DNA of 64,000 nucleotides from positions 558,001 through 622,000 of the forward strand of contig NZ_VOAY01000002.1 in NCBI RefSeq assembly GCF_008369125.1, given 5' to 3'. This document shows positions 53,970 to 62,888 of the stretch, piece after piece. Under the pieces are notes generated by a model, which was not told the DNA's origin, did not search any database, and worked only from the letters and a program-made list of their open reading frames with translations. Each line of letters starts with the position of its first letter. Position 1 is the first letter of the stretch. Made by a program: the position numbers and the translations under genes. This DNA comes from Allopusillimonas sp008369125. GTDB lineage: Bacteria; Pseudomonadota; Gammaproteobacteria; Burkholderiales; Burkholderiaceae_B.

Positions 53970-55469
53970 ATGGTCAAGCGTAGTGGCCCGACAAGCATTA
54001 CACATCAACATCTGCGCAGCATTATTGGCGGCCTGATAGACGGTGTCATCTTCATTGAGGCCGACCAACGCATTTCATGGGCCAATGAGTCAGCCCTAAA
54101 AATACATGGGGTGGCTTCCACCGAAGATCTTGGGCACACTGTAACGGCCTACTTTCGGCGCTGGTTGTTGAAGTATCGCAACCACCATGAACTCACCCGG
54201 GCGCAGTACCCCATGTTCAGGCTCGCTCGTGGAGAACAGTTTGACGGTGTCGTTGTCGAAGTCACGCCGCGCAAAGGCGAGGGCGAACTGCGCATGCACC
54301 GCCTGCGCGGCATTACGCTTAACGATGACGAAAACGAGCCGCTGGCTCATGTGTTAATTATTGAAGATTTGACGGAACAGCATGCCGCCGAGCAGCGTTT
54401 CGAACGCGCCTTTAATGCCAACCCTGCACCTGCGCTTATCTGCCGGCTTTCAGACTTGCGCTACACACGCGTTAACGCTGGGTTTCTGGCCATGACGGGC
54501 TATCGCCATCAAGATGTAGTGGGCAGCACGGTTTATGAGCTCGACATACTCGCTGACGCAGACGGCAAGTCACAGGCTATTACCAATCTTCACGAAGGCC
54601 AGACTATTTTACAAATGGAAAGCACCGTCCCGCTTCCAGATGGATCAAGCAAGGATGTGATCGTAGCAGGCCAACCACTGGAAGATGCCAGCGAACCCTA
54701 TATGCTGTTCACCTTTATTGATCTGCAACCTCGCAAGCTGGCCGAACAGGCCTTGCGTCAGTCAGAAGAGCGCTTCTCGATTGCCTTCAGGCTGGCACCC
54801 GTACCTATGCTGCTTTGCGATCTGAAAAACTTGCAGATGCTCGAAGTGAATGACAGCTTTCTTGATATGACCGGCCTGCAGCGGGGCGACACCGAAGCGC
54901 GCGAGATAACCCAGCTGGGCATCTGGCCCCACCCACAACAGATAACGTCGCTTCAGGCGAGCATGGGTGAGCACTCAGGACTGTCAGGTGTGGATATCCA
55001 GATGCGTACTAAAGATGACGAAACGCTAGACTGTATTTTGTCAGCCGATTTGGTCACCATAGGCGGTCAGGCATGCATGCTGGCGGTAATACAGGACATT
55101 ACCGAGCGTAAACATACAGAAGGCGAACTGCTGACGGCGCTGGATGCGGTTATGCAAGATACATCATGGTTCAGTCGCAAAGTCATGGACCAACTGGCAC
55201 GCGTACGCCAACCCGCCCACGACACCCATACGCAGAAAGCGCTTGAGCTAACGCCTCGCGAACGCGAAGTGCTGGGCCTTATTTGCCAGGGGCATAACGA
55301 CGCCGAAATAAGCAGCGCGTTGTCGCTGTCGCGCAACACGGTACGCAATCACGTGGCTAATATTTATAACAAAATCGGGGTCAGCCGACGCAGCGATGCT
55401 GTGATCTGGGGTCGCGAACGCGGGTTTCTTGCAAGCCGCAAAATATCAGGGACCAGCCCACGTACGTAA
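53970..55469 (+). CDS. PAS-domain sensor-regulator with LuxR-type HTH
   Basis: The 499-residue cytoplasmic protein has three PAS-like units (about residues 12-110, 145-265 and 265-400) and a C-terminal LuxR helix-turn-helix (LTPREREVLGLICQGHNDAEI, then NTVRNHVANIYNKIG). There is no receiver or kinase domain, so it probably senses a cofactor or ligand in its PAS units and binds DNA directly. GAGGAG precedes ATG 53970. A gamma-glutamyltransferase gene follows 315 bases away. Confidence 0.9.
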   Translation: MVKRSGPTSITHQHLRSIIGGLIDGVIFIEADQRISWANESALKIHGVASTEDLGHTVTAYFRRWLLKYRNHHELTRAQYPMFRLARGEQFDGVVVEVTPRKGEGELRMHRLRGITLNDDENEPLAHVLIIEDLTEQHAAEQRFERAFNANPAPALICRLSDLRYTRVNAGFLAMTGYRHQDVVGSTVYELDILADADGKSQAITNLHEGQTILQMESTVPLPDGSSKDVIVAGQPLEDASEPYMLFTFIDLQPRKLAEQALRQSEERFSIAFRLAPVPMLLCDLKNLQMLEVNDSFLDMTGLQRGDTEAREITQLGIWPHPQQITSLQASMGEHSGLSGVDIQMRTKDDETLDCILSADLVTIGGQACMLAVIQDITERKHTEGELLTALDAVMQDTSWFSRKVMDQLARVRQPAHDTHTQKALELTPREREVLGLICQGHNDAEISSALSLSRNTVRNHVANIYNKIGVSRRSDAVIWGRERGFLASRKISGTSPRT

Positions 55470-55485
55470 TGCGTAAAGGGTCCGC

Positions 55486-55511
55486 GCCCGTCAGGCCGAC
55501 CTGAGGCGGGC
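55486..55511 (+). terminator. Bulged hairpin after the PAS-LuxR gene
   Basis: GCCCGTCAGG-CCGA-CCTGAGGCGGGC, 16 bases after the stop, with a two-base bulge and no T-tract. The rest of the 315-base gap to 55784 holds no gene that I can support. Confidence 0.4.
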
Positions 55512-55784
55512 CCCAGCTCATGCACGTAAATCAGCGATCTGCCTGGTCTGTTTCTATACCTAGACACGCGCGGTCGCTCGGCTTGCGTAAGTGTTAGCCA
55601 CTTTTCCGGTAAGACAGCCCCAATAGTGGTCTGTATGCGAGCGAGCTGCCCTATGCCTTGTTCCGCCTTGCTGCCCATGCATTAACAGGCACTGCGAAAA
55701 TGGCTGGTATTCTATTCACCAAGCCAGCTCTAGCTGGAAACCCGTACGCACTGATCAATATCCCACTTTTTCCGAGAAACCATC

Positions 55785-57380
55785 ATGTCTGCCAATCAAT
55801 TCTGGGAATTCCCCCATATGAGCCGACGCATGCCGGTACTTGCCGCCAATGCCGTCTGCACAACCCAGCCGCTTGCCGCACAGGCCGGCTTGCGAATCTT
55901 GCAGGCTGGCGGCAATGCAGTGGATGCCGCGCTCGCTACGGCCATTGCGCTCACTGTTGTCGAGCCGGTCATGAATGGTATTGGCGGTGATGCGTTTGTA
56001 TTAATCTGGGATCAAGGAAAACTGCACGGTCTGAACGCCTCAGGTCGATCGCCACAGGCCTGGACGCCCGAACACTTTGCCGGTAAAGACGTCATGCCCG
56101 AAATGGGTTGGGACACGGTAACCGTGCCCGGACAGATTGCAGGATGGATCGAGCTTTCCCAGCGTTTTGGCACCGTGCCATTTGCACGTCTGTTCGAGTC
56201 TGCCATTGAGTACGCAGAACATGGCTTTGCGGTCTCGCCGACGATTGCGCGTCAGTGGGCTATCCAAGGTGAAAAATTCAAAGATCAGCCTGGCTTTGCC
56301 GACGCATTCTTGACCGCAGGCGTGGCTCCCCGCGCAGGCGAAATCTGGCGTTTCAAAGCACAGGCAAAAACACTGAAGCGCATTGCAGAAAGCATGGGGC
56401 GTGATTTTTACGAAGGTGAGCTGGCCGACAAGATTGCCGCTTTTGCGGCGCGCACCGGAGGCACCATTACCAAGGCAGACCTCGCTGCCAGTACCTGCGA
56501 CTGGGTGGAGCCCATATCCATGACCTATCGCGGCGACTACGCCTTGCACGAGATCCCGCCCAATGGTCAGGGTATTGCAGCCCTGATGGCACTGGGCATG
56601 CTCGACAATTTTGACCCTCCCCGCCCTGACCACCCTGCAGATCGCTTCCACCTGCCTATTGAAGCCATGAAACTGGCTTTTGCCGATTTGCATGAGCACG
56701 TGAGTGATCCCATCAGCATGGGCGACCTGACAACCCAACTGCTGGATCGCGATTACCTCAGGCGACGTGCGCAGCTAATAAATGCTTCAACCGTATGTAC
56801 GCCCACAGCCGGCATACCTGGCCATGGCGGCACCGTCTACCTGACGGCGGCAGATAGCAGTGGCATGATGGTTTCGTTTATTCAGTCTAACTATCAGGGG
56901 TTTGGGTCGGGCGTGGTCGTACCCGACACAGGTATCGCGCTGCATAACCGAGGCCGCAGCTTTTCGTTAAGGCCAGGGCATCGCAACCAGGTCGCACCCG
57001 GTAAGCGGCCTGTTCATACGATTATTCCTGGCTTTATTACCCACAAAAACCAAGCTCTGGCCAGTTTTGGCGTTATGGGTGGAAACATGCAGGCACAAGG
57101 CCATGTGCAAATGATGCAGCACCTGGTTGATTTGGGGCATAACCCCCAAGCCGCCATTGATGCACCACGGTTTCGCCTTGAGGCGGGGCCAATCGTCATG
57201 CTTGAGGCGCACACCCCAACCGCCGTTATCGAGCACTTAAAGGCCTGCGGCCAACCCATAGAGATGCAACCCTATGACAGCCTTGAGTTCGGTGCGGCCC
57301 AAGTGATCATGCGGCAAGAGCATGGTGGCTATATTGCCGCGTCAGACCCTCGCCGCGATGGCCAGGCCGTGGGTTACTGA
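55785..57380 (+). CDS. Gamma-glutamyltransferase family protein
   Basis: The 531-residue protein has GGNAVDAALATAIALTVVEP near residue 42, GIGGDAFVL near 65, and the self-processing Thr350 in GHGGTVYLTAAD, which becomes the N-terminus of the small subunit. There is no clear signal peptide, so it may be cytoplasmic, unlike E. coli Ggt. The family hydrolyses or transfers gamma-glutamyl groups; relatives act as cephalosporin or glutaryl acylases. Confidence 0.93.
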   Translation: MSANQFWEFPHMSRRMPVLAANAVCTTQPLAAQAGLRILQAGGNAVDAALATAIALTVVEPVMNGIGGDAFVLIWDQGKLHGLNASGRSPQAWTPEHFAGKDVMPEMGWDTVTVPGQIAGWIELSQRFGTVPFARLFESAIEYAEHGFAVSPTIARQWAIQGEKFKDQPGFADAFLTAGVAPRAGEIWRFKAQAKTLKRIAESMGRDFYEGELADKIAAFAARTGGTITKADLAASTCDWVEPISMTYRGDYALHEIPPNGQGIAALMALGMLDNFDPPRPDHPADRFHLPIEAMKLAFADLHEHVSDPISMGDLTTQLLDRDYLRRRAQLINASTVCTPTAGIPGHGGTVYLTAADSSGMMVSFIQSNYQGFGSGVVVPDTGIALHNRGRSFSLRPGHRNQVAPGKRPVHTIIPGFITHKNQALASFGVMGGNMQAQGHVQMMQHLVDLGHNPQAAIDAPRFRLEAGPIVMLEAHTPTAVIEHLKACGQPIEMQPYDSLEFGAAQVIMRQEHGGYIAASDPRRDGQAVGY

Positions 57381-57495
57381 AGGGCCCTCTGCCAGGCGTC
57401 AAGGCGACGCTCCGGGATACAGGCTGGGGTATTAAATAGGCGCCCCGCCCCCGTGGCTGCAGGGCATCAGAGCACAGGCGCTGATGCCCACTTCA

Positions 57496-57543
57496 ATCTG
57501 CAGCCACCTCCATCTGAAGCCACTTTAACCTGCAGCCACATCA
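57496..57543 (-). repeat. 16-bp degenerate tandem repeats at the 3' end of brnQ
   Basis: Units at 57496-57511, 57512-57527 and 57528-57543 share (A)TCTG(C/A)AGCCAC; the last includes the brnQ stop. An inverted copy GTGGCTGCAG lies at 57453-57462 and can pair with CTGCAGCCAC at 57498 or 57530, giving alternative hairpins. Confidence 0.7.
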
Positions 57544-58848
57544 GGCTGAACGTGGCCTGGCGCACAACCTGTCTGCAGCACCCGCAATCAGCAACGCGAC
57601 CACCACGGGTGCTGTCCACCCCATACCCAGACTTGCACCCGGCAAGGCCTCAAGCCACGCGGGTGCCCACGCTTGAACGCCCGCGACGCGCAATGCGTCA
57701 GCCAGCCCCATGGCCACTGCCACCAGCATAACCGGTACAAACACGCGTGTAGGTGACCTCCATAACGCCGAGAGCAGGCTTAATGCAACCAGCGAGATGG
57801 CGACGGGGTAGATGCCTACAAGCAAGGGCCCCGAAACCGCGATCAACTGGGCCAGCCCCTGATTGGCGACCACCAGGCTGACAAGGCTGAGCGCAATAAC
57901 CACGGTACGGTAAGAAACGGGCAACAGCCTGCTGAAATACTCGCCACACGCCGAAATTAGGCCCACAGCTGTCGTGAAGCACGCAAGTGTGATGACGACC
58001 GCCAGCAGCACTTCACCAGCAGTACCAAACGTTTGAAGCACAAAACCTGTAAGTATGGGCACGCCAGTGTGTGCATGCGGTGCGATGCTGCCGCTGGTGC
58101 CACCCAAGTAGATGAAAGAAAGATAAACCAAAGCAAGGCCAGTGGCCGCAATGAGCGCTGCAATAATTGCATAGCGTGTCTGCAGACCTGCATCGGTAAC
58201 CCGGCGGTCGCGAATGGCATTAACAATGACAATACCAAACACCAACGCACCCAATGCGTCCATGGTTTGGTAGCCCTGCACAAAGCCTTGTGATAGCGGT
58301 GCGCTCTGGTACAGACCTGCGCTGTGCATGGCCCCACCAATTGGCCAGAGTAGCGCCGCGCCCGCCAGAACAGCCAGCGACACAATAAGCGCTGGCGTAA
58401 TGTATTTACCTACGTTATCAATAAGCTTGCCCGGAAACAGCGACACCAGCAGAGCAAGCGAAAAATAAACAACGGTGTAAATAAACAGGCTGCTGGGGTG
58501 ATTTGCGACGAACGGCGCAAAGCCAACCTCGAAAGAAACCGTGGCAGTACGTGGCGTGGCCACAAGTGGGCCTATGGTCAGGTACACCAGCACGCCAAGC
58601 AGCGTGCCTGCAACCCGGCCTATAGGGGCGGTAAGTATGTCCATGCCGCCACCCACGCGAGCCAGTGCGACAACAGTCAATAACGGCAAGCCGACACCGG
58701 TCAGCAAAAAACCAACGGCCGCCAGCCAGAAATGCTCGCCCGCAGCCTGACCGACCATGGGCGGAAAAATGATGTTGCCGGCGCCCAGAAACAGGGCGAA
58801 TGTCATGAAGCCCAGCGCGATAATGTCCGGAAGCGAAAGTTTTTGCAT
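57541..58848 (-). CDS. brnQ: Branched-chain amino-acid:cation symporter, BrnQ/LIVCS family
   Basis: The 435-residue inner-membrane protein has about 12 helices, the family start DIIALGFMTFALFLGAGNIIFPPMVGQ and TVSFEVGFAPF near residue 100. It imports leucine, isoleucine and valine with sodium or protons. No ribosome site stronger than ACGG is seen. The 3' end runs into 16-base repeats. Confidence 0.93.
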   Translation of the reverse strand: MQKLSLPDIIALGFMTFALFLGAGNIIFPPMVGQAAGEHFWLAAVGFLLTGVGLPLLTVVALARVGGGMDILTAPIGRVAGTLLGVLVYLTIGPLVATPRTATVSFEVGFAPFVANHPSSLFIYTVVYFSLALLVSLFPGKLIDNVGKYITPALIVSLAVLAGAALLWPIGGAMHSAGLYQSAPLSQGFVQGYQTMDALGALVFGIVIVNAIRDRRVTDAGLQTRYAIIAALIAATGLALVYLSFIYLGGTSGSIAPHAHTGVPILTGFVLQTFGTAGEVLLAVVITLACFTTAVGLISACGEYFSRLLPVSYRTVVIALSLVSLVVANQGLAQLIAVSGPLLVGIYPVAISLVALSLLSALWRSPTRVFVPVMLVAVAMGLADALRVAGVQAWAPAWLEALPGASLGMGWTAPVVVALLIAGAADRLCARPRSA

Positions 58849-59025
58849 ATGGGTAAAACCGTAGAGTTCGGCCGCAAAAAGGTGGCGCGCGATATTTTAT
58901 CCCAGAGAACCATGGCTACATGCATAGCCCTTTAGCGTATTGCAGTTACTTGCGCTGCAATGTGAGCGCGTTCACGCCACGCATTTCAGTATCTCCGAGG
59001 GCTTTGTGCGTGTGCCTCTTTGTCT

Positions 59026-59172
59026 TTGCTCTTACCTTTGCTCTTACCTTTGCTTTTGCCCTTGCCCTTGCCCTTGCCCTTGCCCTTGCCCTTGCCCTTG
59101 CCCTTGCCCTTGCTCTTGCCCTTGCTCTTGCTCTTGCCTTTGCTTTTGCTTTTGCCCTTGCCCTTGCTCTTG
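59026..59172. repeat. Hexanucleotide microsatellite (TTGCCC and variants)
   Basis: About 24 units of a 6-base repeat, near-perfect TTGCCC over 59056-59112 and mixed TTGCTC, TTGCTT and TTACCT around it. It lies in the 414-base gap between brnQ and ychJ, about 90 bases before the ychJ start. Length may vary by slippage and change promoter spacing. Apparent frames through it are Leu/Ala or Lys/Gly runs and are not called. Confidence 0.95.
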
Positions 59173-59175
59173 ACC

Positions 59176-59206
59176 GTCTGCACGTCTGCACGTCTGCACG
59201 TCTGCC
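59176..59206. repeat. 8-bp tandem repeat (GTCTGCAC)
   Basis: Three complete units at 59176, 59184 and 59192 and a partial fourth at 59200, next to the hexanucleotide tract. Confidence 0.95.
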
Positions 59207-59262
59207 AACGATTATGATGAAACATTCTCAAAACCCTGATGAAACGTCATGAGCATTCACTT

Positions 59263-59661
59263 ATGAAGACAACGTGCCCGTGTGGCAGCCAATCACTCTA
59301 TGAACAGTGTTGCGGACGGTGGCATCATGGCGCCCAACGTCTGCAGGCTCCTGACGCGCGCGCCTTGATGCGCTCACGTTACAGTGCGTTTGTACTTGAC
59401 CTGCACGACTACCTGCTGGACACCTGGCACCCGCAAACGCGGCCAACCATGCTCGAACCTAACCCACCCGATATAAAGTGGCTGGGCCTTGAGATCAAAA
59501 ATTTCAAGCAGCAAGATAATGACCATGCTACGGTTGAATTTGTGGCACGCCATCGGCTGGCAGGTCGGGCAATACGCATGCACGAGATCAGCCGTTTTAT
59601 CAGGCAAGACGAAAAATGGCTGTATATCGATGGCGAGTTCATAGAAAAAAAGCAGAGGTAA
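59263..59661 (+). CDS. ychJ: YchJ family (UPF0225) protein with SEC-C-like motif
   Basis: The 132-residue protein begins with CPCGSQSLYEQCCGRWH, the metal-binding SEC-C-like cysteine cluster, followed by a nuclear-transport-factor-2-like part (RYSAFVLDLHDYLLDTWHP and HEISRFIRQDEKWLYIDGEF). I chose the ATG at 59263 to fit the family; 59239 is possible. Function unknown in E. coli. Confidence 0.9.
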   Translation: MKTTCPCGSQSLYEQCCGRWHHGAQRLQAPDARALMRSRYSAFVLDLHDYLLDTWHPQTRPTMLEPNPPDIKWLGLEIKNFKQQDNDHATVEFVARHRLAGRAIRMHEISRFIRQDEKWLYIDGEFIEKKQR

Positions 59662-59744
59662 AGCAAGGCGCTTATTGAGGAGAATGAAATGGACGCCTCC
59701 CACACCCTATGCGGCAACAGATTGAAATGAGGAGGAATGGAACC

Positions 59745-60353
59745 ATGCCCGTCCAACCCATCACGCTAACGCTGCTATCTGAAGAAGCAGAGCTTCATCT
59801 GTGCACCTCATGTAGCGTCATGGCGCACCTGGTCGAGCGATATGGCCCCTGCGGCATTCTGCGGCGACGAAATACCGCTTTCCAGACACTGGCATCTTCC
59901 ATTATTAGCCAGCAGTTGTCTGCCCGAGCGGCCAGCACTATAAAAAAACGCGTCATTGCGCTGTCTCCAGGCTTTACGCCTGCCGGCATCCTCAGCCTGT
60001 CACCCGAATCGCTGCGTACTGCTGGTCTTTCGTCGGCAAAAATTCGCTACATGACCGAGCTGGCGCAACGGCTGCAAGACGGGCGATTCAACTTTCGCCA
60101 CCTGCGTCAGCAAAATAATGAAGACGTCATTACTGCACTGACAGACCTTCCGGGGGTTGGGCGCTGGACTGCTGAGATGTTTCTTATTTTTGGTCTGAAG
60201 CGGCCCGACGTACTGGCGCTGGACGATGTAGGCCTCCAACGTGCTGTGCGTCTACTTTTTGGCGAAACAGCCACGCTTGAAGGCGTAAGCGACAGTTGGC
60301 GACCCTACCGGTCTGTGGCCTCATGGTATTTATGGCGATCGCTGGATGAGTGA
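59745..60353 (+). CDS. alkA: DNA-3-methyladenine glycosylase II (AlkA-type)
   Basis: The 202-residue protein has the helix-hairpin-helix-GPD fold: LASSIISQQLSARAASTI near residue 50, then TDLPGVGRWTAEMFLIF and the catalytic aspartate in VLALDDVGLQRAV near 165. It excises alkylated bases. AGGAGG precedes ATG 59745. It lacks the N-terminal domain of E. coli AlkA and so resembles the short bacterial type. Confidence 0.92.
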   Translation: MPVQPITLTLLSEEAELHLCTSCSVMAHLVERYGPCGILRRRNTAFQTLASSIISQQLSARAASTIKKRVIALSPGFTPAGILSLSPESLRTAGLSSAKIRYMTELAQRLQDGRFNFRHLRQQNNEDVITALTDLPGVGRWTAEMFLIFGLKRPDVLALDDVGLQRAVRLLFGETATLEGVSDSWRPYRSVASWYLWRSLDE

Positions 60354-60424
60354 ACAGCGCACAAAACCCCGCTGTGGTAGCGTTGGGCTCTGAACCCTTC
60401 CTGACACTTTATACGAAAACAACC

Positions 60425-60937
60425 ATGCCAGAGACAACAAACCTAAGCACCGCCACCGCCCAGCTCAACACAACACTCACCGTTTCGCCAGAGTGGATTG
60501 ATTTATATGGCCACATGAATGCCTCCGAATACGTGGGTGTATTCGACCATACAGGTTACAAGCTGCTGGGCCAGTTGGGCGTGGGCGAGAGCTACACGGC
60601 TGCGACGAACTGCGGCATCTACACCGTGGACATTGCCGTAAATTACCGCCGCGAACTGCTTGTGAATGCACCCCTTGAGCTGCGGCTACGCGTACTGGCT
60701 GCCGACCACAAGCGCTTGCTATGCCTGATGGAGCTATACCAAACTGATGACGGCTATTTGGCCGCGACCATGGAACAGCTTTCTGTTCATGTTGATCTTG
60801 GCACGCGGCGTGCTACGGCATTTCCGGCTGACATTACCGAGCAGCTCCAGGCCGTCGCCATTGCGCATGCTGCCATACCCATGCCGGAGCGCCATATATC
60901 GCGCCTGTCGCTGCTAAGGCCTAAAAAACCCGTTTAA
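60425..60937 (+). CDS. Hotdog-fold acyl-CoA thioesterase family protein
   Basis: The 170-residue protein has EWIDLYGHMNASEYVGVFDH near residue 20, the active-site region of 4-hydroxybenzoyl-CoA-type thioesterases, and a central NYRRELLVNAPLEL strand. Relatives hydrolyse carnitine-derived betainyl-CoA or short acyl-CoA. An alternative GTG start at 60350 would overlap alkA. It ends in a strong terminator. Confidence 0.83.
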   Translation: MPETTNLSTATAQLNTTLTVSPEWIDLYGHMNASEYVGVFDHTGYKLLGQLGVGESYTAATNCGIYTVDIAVNYRRELLVNAPLELRLRVLAADHKRLLCLMELYQTDDGYLAATMEQLSVHVDLGTRRATAFPADITEQLQAVAIAHAAIPMPERHISRLSLLRPKKPV

Positions 60938-60974
60938 CGGGCCGTTGCGGGCAACCCTGCCCGCCGGCCCGTTT
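60936..60974 (+). terminator. Rho-independent terminator after the thioesterase gene
   Basis: A two-part stem (AACGGGCCG/CGGCCCGTT outside, GCGGGC/GCCCGC inside, loop AACCCT) overlaps the stop codon and ends in TTT. It may also serve the opposing OsmC gene, 84 bases away. Confidence 0.75.
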
Positions 60975-61057
60975 ACGTCAACCCATGCCTGGCTCACACA
61001 TGTTGGCCACGCTCGGCTCGTGATGCACAAGCATGGCGCGCTTCGCCTGTGCAAACT

Positions 61058-61483
61058 TTAGGCTGCCAGCGTTGCCTCCATGGTGATCTTGGCATTAAGC
61101 ACTTTTGAAACAGGGCAACCTGTTTTGGCCTGACCCGCAATTTTCTGGAATTGGGCGTCATCCAGACCTGGCACACTTGCTTGAACCGTAAGGTGGCTGG
61201 TCGTGATTTCAAAACCGCCATCTTTCTTCTCGATGGTTACGGCGGCCTGCGTGGCGATGCGGTCAGGGGTGAAACCCGCCTCACCCAGCATTAGCGACAA
61301 TGCCATGGAGAAACAACCCGCGTGGGCTGCTGCAATCAACTCTTCAGGGTTGGTACCTTTACCGTCCTCAAACCGTGATTTGAAACCATAGGGTGCCTGC
61401 TTCAGTACACCTGTCTCGGTAGAGATGGTGCCGCCGCCGTCCTTGATGCCGCCTTTCCATTCTGCAGATGCTTTCTTGCTCAT
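61058..61483 (-). CDS. osmC: OsmC family peroxiredoxin-like protein
   Basis: The 141-residue protein has both reactive cysteines of OsmC/Ohr: NPEELIAAAHAGCFSMALSL near residue 50 and TGCPVSKVL near 122. The C-terminal spacing fits OsmC rather than Ohr. It reduces organic hydroperoxides in the cytoplasm. GAGGAG precedes the ATG. Confidence 0.93.
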   Translation of the reverse strand: MSKKASAEWKGGIKDGGGTISTETGVLKQAPYGFKSRFEDGKGTNPEELIAAAHAGCFSMALSLMLGEAGFTPDRIATQAAVTIEKKDGGFEITTSHLTVQASVPGLDDAQFQKIAGQAKTGCPVSKVLNAKITMEATLAA

Positions 61484-61621
61484 GTCGACTCCTCTTGTTC
61501 AATTGGTGTTGAAAAAAGCTCAGAAACTAACGATAACGGATAAGCCTCGTCCCCGGGGCTACAAGCCGTAACTACAACCTATACAATTCAGTATCTTTGT
61601 TATGAGCACAAGCGCCCCGAC

Positions 61622-62824
61622 ATGAGCAAATTAGGCACACCTTTATCTCCGACGGCTACCCGCGTCATGTTGCTGGGCTCTGGCGAGCTTGGCAAAGAAG
61701 TCATTATTGCGCTGCAGCGTCTGGGCGTCGAAACCATCGCCGTAGACCGATACGCCAATGCTCCCGGTCAGCAGGTTGCGCATCATGCGCACACCATTAC
61801 CATGAGCGACCCTGACCAGTTAAAGGCGCTGATCAAGGCCGAAAAGCCCGATCTCGTCGTACCCGAAATCGAAGCCATCGCTACAGAGGCGCTCGAAGAG
61901 CTCGAGTCTGCTGGCCTGGCACGGGTGATTCCCACAGCACGCGCCACCCGGCTGACCATGAACCGCGAAGGCATACGTAGCCTGGCGGCTGAAACCCTGA
62001 GCCTGCCAACCAGCCCATATGCGTTCTGCGATTCACTTGAAGCGCTGCAGGCCGCCATCGATGGTGGCATAGGCTACCCCTGCGTGGTAAAGCCGGTCAT
62101 GAGCAGTTCAGGCAAGGGCCAGAGCAAAATTGATGGCCCCGCCGATGTGGCAGCCGCCTGGCAATACGCCATGTCGGGCGGGCGCGTCAGCCATGGGCGC
62201 ATTATTGTCGAAGGTTTTGTCGATTTCGATTACGAGATCACGTTGCTTACCGTACGCGCCCGTGGCGAAGATGGCCAAATTGAAACGCATTTCTGCGAGC
62301 CTATAGGTCATCTGCAGGAAGCCGGCGACTACATCGAAAGCTGGCAGCCCCAGCCCATGCACCCGCGTGCGCTACAGCAATCAAAGCACATTGCCCAGGC
62401 CGTTACCGACAATCTGGGTGGGCAAGGCGTGTTTGGCGTAGAGTTGTTCATTAAAGGCGAAGAGGTGTGGTTTAGCGAAGTGAGCCCGCGCCCACATGAC
62501 ACCGGCCTGGTCACCATGATTTCGCAATGGCAAAGCGAGTTTGAACTGCATGCCCGTGCCATTTTAGGCCTGCCTGTTGACACTCGCCTGCGCACACCCG
62601 GCGCCAGTGCTGTCATTTATGGTGGTGTCGACGGAGAGAACATCGTTTTTGATGGCGTAGACGCCGCCATGCGCGTGCCGCAGACCGATCTCAGGCTATT
62701 TGGCAAACCCGAAAGCTATGAGCGTCGGCGCATGGGCGTAGCGCTTGGGTATGACGACAACATCGACGGCGCGCGTCAGCGGGCTCGACAGGCAGCCGCT
62801 TGCGTAAAGGGCAAAAAAGCGTAA
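61622..62824 (+). CDS. purT: Formate-dependent phosphoribosylglycinamide formyltransferase 2
   Basis: The 400-residue ATP-grasp enzyme has VMLLGSGELGKEVIIALQRLG near residue 14, VPEIEAIATEALEELE near 79, VKPVMSSSGKGQS near 159 and the ATP-site end WFSEVSPRPHDTGLVTMIS near 285. PurT makes formyl-GAR in purine synthesis from formate and ATP. It is a single-gene unit; an IS element starts 32 bases after its stop. Confidence 0.97.
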   Translation: MSKLGTPLSPTATRVMLLGSGELGKEVIIALQRLGVETIAVDRYANAPGQQVAHHAHTITMSDPDQLKALIKAEKPDLVVPEIEAIATEALEELESAGLARVIPTARATRLTMNREGIRSLAAETLSLPTSPYAFCDSLEALQAAIDGGIGYPCVVKPVMSSSGKGQSKIDGPADVAAAWQYAMSGGRVSHGRIIVEGFVDFDYEITLLTVRARGEDGQIETHFCEPIGHLQEAGDYIESWQPQPMHPRALQQSKHIAQAVTDNLGGQGVFGVELFIKGEEVWFSEVSPRPHDTGLVTMISQWQSEFELHARAILGLPVDTRLRTPGASAVIYGGVDGENIVFDGVDAAMRVPQTDLRLFGKPESYERRRMGVALGYDDNIDGARQRARQAAACVKGKKA

Positions 62825-62856
62825 GGAAGGCCGGGCGGGGTTACCCCCCCATCCGA

Positions 62857-62878
62857 GGGTGTAAATAATTCTGTGTAA
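62857..62878. repeat. Terminal inverted repeat of the IS256-type element
   Basis: GGGTGTAAATAATTCTGTGT with a short extension matches the sort of end seen in IS256 relatives (GGTGTAAATAATTCTGTG). It lies 11 bases beyond the transposase stop. The flanks contain imperfect CCGGGCGG/CCGCCCGG sequences. Confidence 0.75.
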
Positions 62879-62888
62879 CCGCCCGGGG

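Noticed and set aside
58920..59252. A 110-residue plus-strand frame rich in alternating Ala/Leu, and a Lys/Gly-rich frame on the other strand
   Set aside because: Both come from translating the TTGCCC microsatellite; they have no ribosome site or family features.
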